Assembly (NCBI GenBank): GCA_023958085.1
Contig: JAMLGI010000004.1
Coordinates: 107,773 to 171,772, forward strand
Origin: Solirubrobacterales bacterium
Lineage (GTDB): Bacteria; Actinomycetota; Thermoleophilia; Solirubrobacterales; 70-9
Direction of reading: 5' to 3'
DNA: 64,000 nt
Under the pieces are notes generated by a model that saw nothing but the letters and a program-made list of their open reading frames with translations, had not been told where the DNA came from and made no database searches. Numbering within the stretch: the first letter of the stretch is position 1; the number at the start of each line of letters is the position of its first letter. The translations under genes were made by a program, and so were the position numbers. Below, piece by piece: positions 61,300 to 64,000 of this stretch.

Positions 61300-63266
61300 A
61301 GCCGCTCTGGACACCCACCGAGGAGGCCATCTCGGGTTCGGGCCTGACCCGGTTCACCAACTGGCTCGCCCTGGAACGGGGGCTCGAGTTCACCGACTAC
61401 GCCGGGTTGCACCAGTGGTCCGCGGCCGAGCCGGACGCCTTCTGGCTGGCGGTCTGGGAGTACTTCGATGTGATCCACTCGGGCACGTTCGAGCGGGCGT
61501 TGGCGAGCGAAACGATGCCCGGGGCCCGGTGGTTTAACGGAACCCGCCTGAACTTTGCCGAGCATGTCTTCCGGAATCGCAGCCGGGATCAAACCGCGAT
61601 CCTCGCCGCCGGCGAGGCCAGGCCGCTCGACCAGACAACCTGGGGAGAGCTGAAGGATCGGGTGGCCGAGGTGGCAGGGGGGCTGAAATCACTCGGTGTG
61701 AAACCGGGCGACCGGGTGGCCGCCTACGTCGCCAACTCGACCGAGACCGTGATCGCCTTTCTCGCCAGTGCTTCGCTCGGGGCGGTCTGGTCGAGCTGCT
61801 CACCGGACTTCGGCGCCGGCGCCGTGTCCGACCGGTTCGCCCAGATCGAACCGAAGATCCTGTTCACCGTTGACGGCTACCGCTACGGAGGTCGCGATTT
61901 CGACCGCCTCGATGTGGTCGGCGACCTGGTTGCCTCGATGCCATCGCTCGAACACGTGGTGGTGATTGGGAACCTTGACCCCGACCCGGACCCGGCAAGA
62001 GTCCCCAACGGCATCAACTGGGGAGACCTGGTGGCCCTGGCCCCGGACACACCGGAACTGGAGTTCGCGCGGGTACCGTTCGACCACCCACTCTGGATCC
62101 TCTACTCCTCGGGAACCACCGGCCTGCCCAAGCCGATCGTCCAGGGCCACGGCGGGATCCTTCTGGAGATGCTGAAGCTGATGAATCTCCACCTCGACGC
62201 CCGACCGGGAGATCGGGTGTTCTGGTTCACGACCACCGGCTGGATGATGTGGAACTTTCTCACCTCCTGCCTGCTGACCGACGCCGCGATCGTGCTCTAC
62301 GACGGCAACCCCGGATACCCGGACATGAACGCCCTGTGGCAGCTTGCCGCCGACGCCGAGGTGACCTGTTTCGGCACCTCCGCCGCCTACATCTCGGCGT
62401 GCATGAACGCCGGGACGGAACCGGGGCAGGGTCGTGACCTTTCACGACTTCGCGCGGTCGGCTCCACCGGTTCACCACTCGCACCCGAGGGTTTCGACTG
62501 GATCTACGAGCATGTCGGTGACGGCACCTGGCTGTTCTCCACCTCGGGCGGCACCGACCTCTGCACCGCATTTGTCGGTGGTGTCCCTACCCTGCCGGTC
62601 TACCGGGGCGAACTCCAGGGTCGGGCTCTCGGTGCCGCGATCGAGTCCTGGGACGAAGACGGCCGGCCCCACATCGGTCAGGTCGGGGAGCTGGTGATCA
62701 CCAAGCCGATGCCTTCGATGCCGCTTTTCTTCTGGGGCGACGATGACGGTTCCCGCTACCGGGAGAGCTACTTCGAGATGTTTCCCGGGGTGTGGCGCCA
62801 CGGCGACTGGATCGAGATCACCGACCGCGGCACCGCGATCATTTACGGACGCTCGGACTCGACCATCAACCGGGGCGGGATTCGGATGGGAACTTCCGAG
62901 ATCTACCGGGCGGTGCTGGCCGACGAGGCGATCACCGATGCGCTGGTCGTCGACATCCCCAAAGCCGGCACCGAAGGCTGGATGCCGCTGTTCGTGGTCC
63001 TGGACGACGACGCCGAGCTCGACGACGACCTCCGGAAGCGGGTTGCGTCCGCGGTTCGGGCTCGCTGCTCCCCGCGCCATGTGCCGAACGAGATCATCGC
63101 GATCCCGGAGGTTCCCCGCACCCTGTCGGGCAAGGTGCTCGAGGTGCCGGTCAAGAAGATCCTCACCGGCACCCCGGTGGAGCAGGCGGCCAGCCCCGAC
63201 TCGATGTCCAACCCCCAGAGCCTCGACTTCTTCGTCGAGTACGCCCGAAGCCTCAGCGCCGACTGA
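61296..63266 (+). CDS. Acetoacetyl-CoA synthetase
   Basis: 656 residues, ANL-superfamily adenylate-forming enzyme. The P-loop-like motif is LYSSGTTGLPKPIVQGHGG, with WFTTTGWMMWN, WRHGDWIEITDRGTAIIYGR (hinge region) and the C-terminal Lys in PRTLSGKVLEVPVKK. Length and the N-terminal FNGTRLNFAEHVFRN block match acetoacetyl-CoA synthetases rather than acetyl-CoA synthetases. It activates acetoacetate (or a similar short acid) with ATP and CoA. GTG start at 61296 in a GTGA overlap. Confidence 0.92.
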   Translation: MKPLWTPTEEAISGSGLTRFTNWLALERGLEFTDYAGLHQWSAAEPDAFWLAVWEYFDVIHSGTFERALASETMPGARWFNGTRLNFAEHVFRNRSRDQTAILAAGEARPLDQTTWGELKDRVAEVAGGLKSLGVKPGDRVAAYVANSTETVIAFLASASLGAVWSSCSPDFGAGAVSDRFAQIEPKILFTVDGYRYGGRDFDRLDVVGDLVASMPSLEHVVVIGNLDPDPDPARVPNGINWGDLVALAPDTPELEFARVPFDHPLWILYSSGTTGLPKPIVQGHGGILLEMLKLMNLHLDARPGDRVFWFTTTGWMMWNFLTSCLLTDAAIVLYDGNPGYPDMNALWQLAADAEVTCFGTSAAYISACMNAGTEPGQGRDLSRLRAVGSTGSPLAPEGFDWIYEHVGDGTWLFSTSGGTDLCTAFVGGVPTLPVYRGELQGRALGAAIESWDEDGRPHIGQVGELVITKPMPSMPLFFWGDDDGSRYRESYFEMFPGVWRHGDWIEITDRGTAIIYGRSDSTINRGGIRMGTSEIYRAVLADEAITDALVVDIPKAGTEGWMPLFVVLDDDAELDDDLRKRVASAVRARCSPRHVPNEIIAIPEVPRTLSGKVLEVPVKKILTGTPVEQAASPDSMSNPQSLDFFVEYARSLSAD

Positions 63267-63870
63267 GTTCTCCGGACCAGATCAGGGCCAGACAGGCCCA
63301 GAATCCGACCACCAGTATCGCGCCCGCGACATCGGTCAGAAAATGCCATCCGGCAACCACCACGCCGGTCGCGACAACGACCCCGTAGGCGGTCCCGACC
63401 GCGGCCGCGACCCCCCGAAAGCGGGGCGGCACGACCAGCCAGAGCGCGAAGGCCACCGAGAATGCCGCGGTGGTGTGTCCGCTCGGGTAGCCGACCTCGA
63501 TGTGGTGAGTTGCGCCGAGAGCAGACTGAAGTCGCGGATGGGCGAGGACCGCTTTCATGATCTGGGTCGAGAGGTTGGCCCCGAAGAACGCGACCAGGGC
63601 AATCAGGAGTTCCCGGAAGCGGCCAGATCCGACCCCGATCACGACGATGGCACCGAGAGCCAGAAGCAGCGGTATCGGGTTGGCGAGATCCGCAAGCCCG
63701 TGAAAGAGCGCCTCGGAAGCCGATCCCTCCGAGGCCATCAGCCTCATGGTCAGACGGAGATCGAGCGAGTTGAACCGGTCGGATCCGTAGAACAGCAGTG
63801 CCAGCACCGCCACCCCGCCCGCACAGAGCAGCGCTGCCAAAAGCAGATTCCGGGTCCGTCGATCCATCAC
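63253..63870 (-). CDS. PAP2-family membrane phosphatase
   Basis: 205 residues with about six hydrophobic segments. Phosphatase motifs: KAVLAHPRL (motif 1, partially degenerate), YPSGHTTAAFSVA (motif 2) and VVAGWHFLTDV (motif 3). It probably dephosphorylates a lipid such as undecaprenyl pyrophosphate or phosphatidate on the outer face of the membrane. It converges with the synthetase gene and overlaps it by 14 bases. Confidence 0.88.
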   Translation of the reverse strand: MMDRRTRNLLLAALLCAGGVAVLALLFYGSDRFNSLDLRLTMRLMASEGSASEALFHGLADLANPIPLLLALGAIVVIGVGSGRFRELLIALVAFFGANLSTQIMKAVLAHPRLQSALGATHHIEVGYPSGHTTAAFSVAFALWLVVPPRFRGVAAAVGTAYGVVVATGVVVAGWHFLTDVAGAILVVGFWACLALIWSGELSRR

Positions 63871-63967
63871 AGAACCCTAGACCCAGGCAGTACCGAGTTG
63901 TGCTGGTCTCGGTGAGGCCCGTGTGGCGAGGATTCGGTTGACCTCACCCTTCCGACTTGAGTGGTTG

Positions 63968-63990
63968 GGCCGGGGGGGGGGGGGGGGGGG
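63968..63990. other. Poly-G run near window end
   Basis: About 20 consecutive G residues followed by GCGGCGCC. Long G homopolymers are rarely biological and often mark read or contig ends, so this edge should be treated with caution. Confidence 0.7.
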
Positions 63991-64000
63991 CGGCGCCGCC

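Overview
The window looks like chromosomal DNA of a high-GC, Gram-positive-type actinobacterium, most likely from the Thermoleophilia/Solirubrobacterales side. This placement is an inference from overall gene content: a six-gene mce block, HtaA-domain heme proteins, IdeR/DtxR-like iron boxes, lipoprotein signals and very GC-rich third codon positions that create long false antisense frames. It was not tested by phylogeny. Most of the window is ordinary, densely packed core genome, with several coherent functional loci.

Layout. 1-2186: the end of a two-component system (histidine kinase, OmpR-type regulator), a DUF192 protein and a small unknown gene. 2211-6112: a divergent Rho-like factor that has lost the Walker A lysine, next to a transaldolase, then glpD. 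6123-12613: a minus-strand operon behind a clear cobalamin riboswitch. It encodes two exported DUF4430 proteins, EcfT, a fused double EcfA ATPase and an S-component fused to an extracellular alpha/alpha-barrel repeat domain, and it is the best candidate here for an under-described system. 12723-13748: DedA protein, tRNA-Glu, tRNA-Leu. 13749-15506: a poor-looking stretch with a poly-G run, a direct repeat and two genes (a lipoprotein and exonuclease III) broken by several frameshifts. 15507-20637: four tandem paralogues of an unknown exported protein. 20797-29908: six overlapping MCE-domain genes without YrbE permeases. 30093-33868: a large exported putative lipase and an M23 peptidase behind a c-di-AMP riboswitch.

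34032-38405: type III glutamine synthetase, a palindromic-repeat spacer, and a class III-like alcohol dehydrogenase with a metallo-beta-lactamase-fold partner. 38392-46214: an iron-regulated heme acquisition locus (PKD protein, two HtaA proteins, HmuV/U/T-like ABC importer, divergent HugZ-like protein) with iron boxes at both promoters. 46273-50644: a nitric-oxide locus (quinol NO reductase, a membrane protein with a transposase-like Cys motif, DNA-3-methyladenine glycosylase, hemerythrin). 50912-55809: agmatine deiminase plus an amidase-signature enzyme, and a secreted kelch/collagen-like protein. 56062-60129: five tRNAs with a two-motif LAGLIDADG endonuclease and an acyl-CoA dehydrogenase/oxidase. 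60151-63870: a membrane protein, acetoacetyl-CoA synthetase and a PAP2 phosphatase. A second poly-G run closes the window.

How they fit together: the B12 operon probably captures cobalamin outside the cell and delivers it through an ECF transporter under B12 repression. The heme locus binds heme at the cell surface (HtaA), imports it (HmuTUV) and probably degrades it (HugZ-like). The NO locus detoxifies nitric oxide and may repair associated base damage. The mce block and the neighbouring exported hydrolase suggest lipid handling at the envelope.
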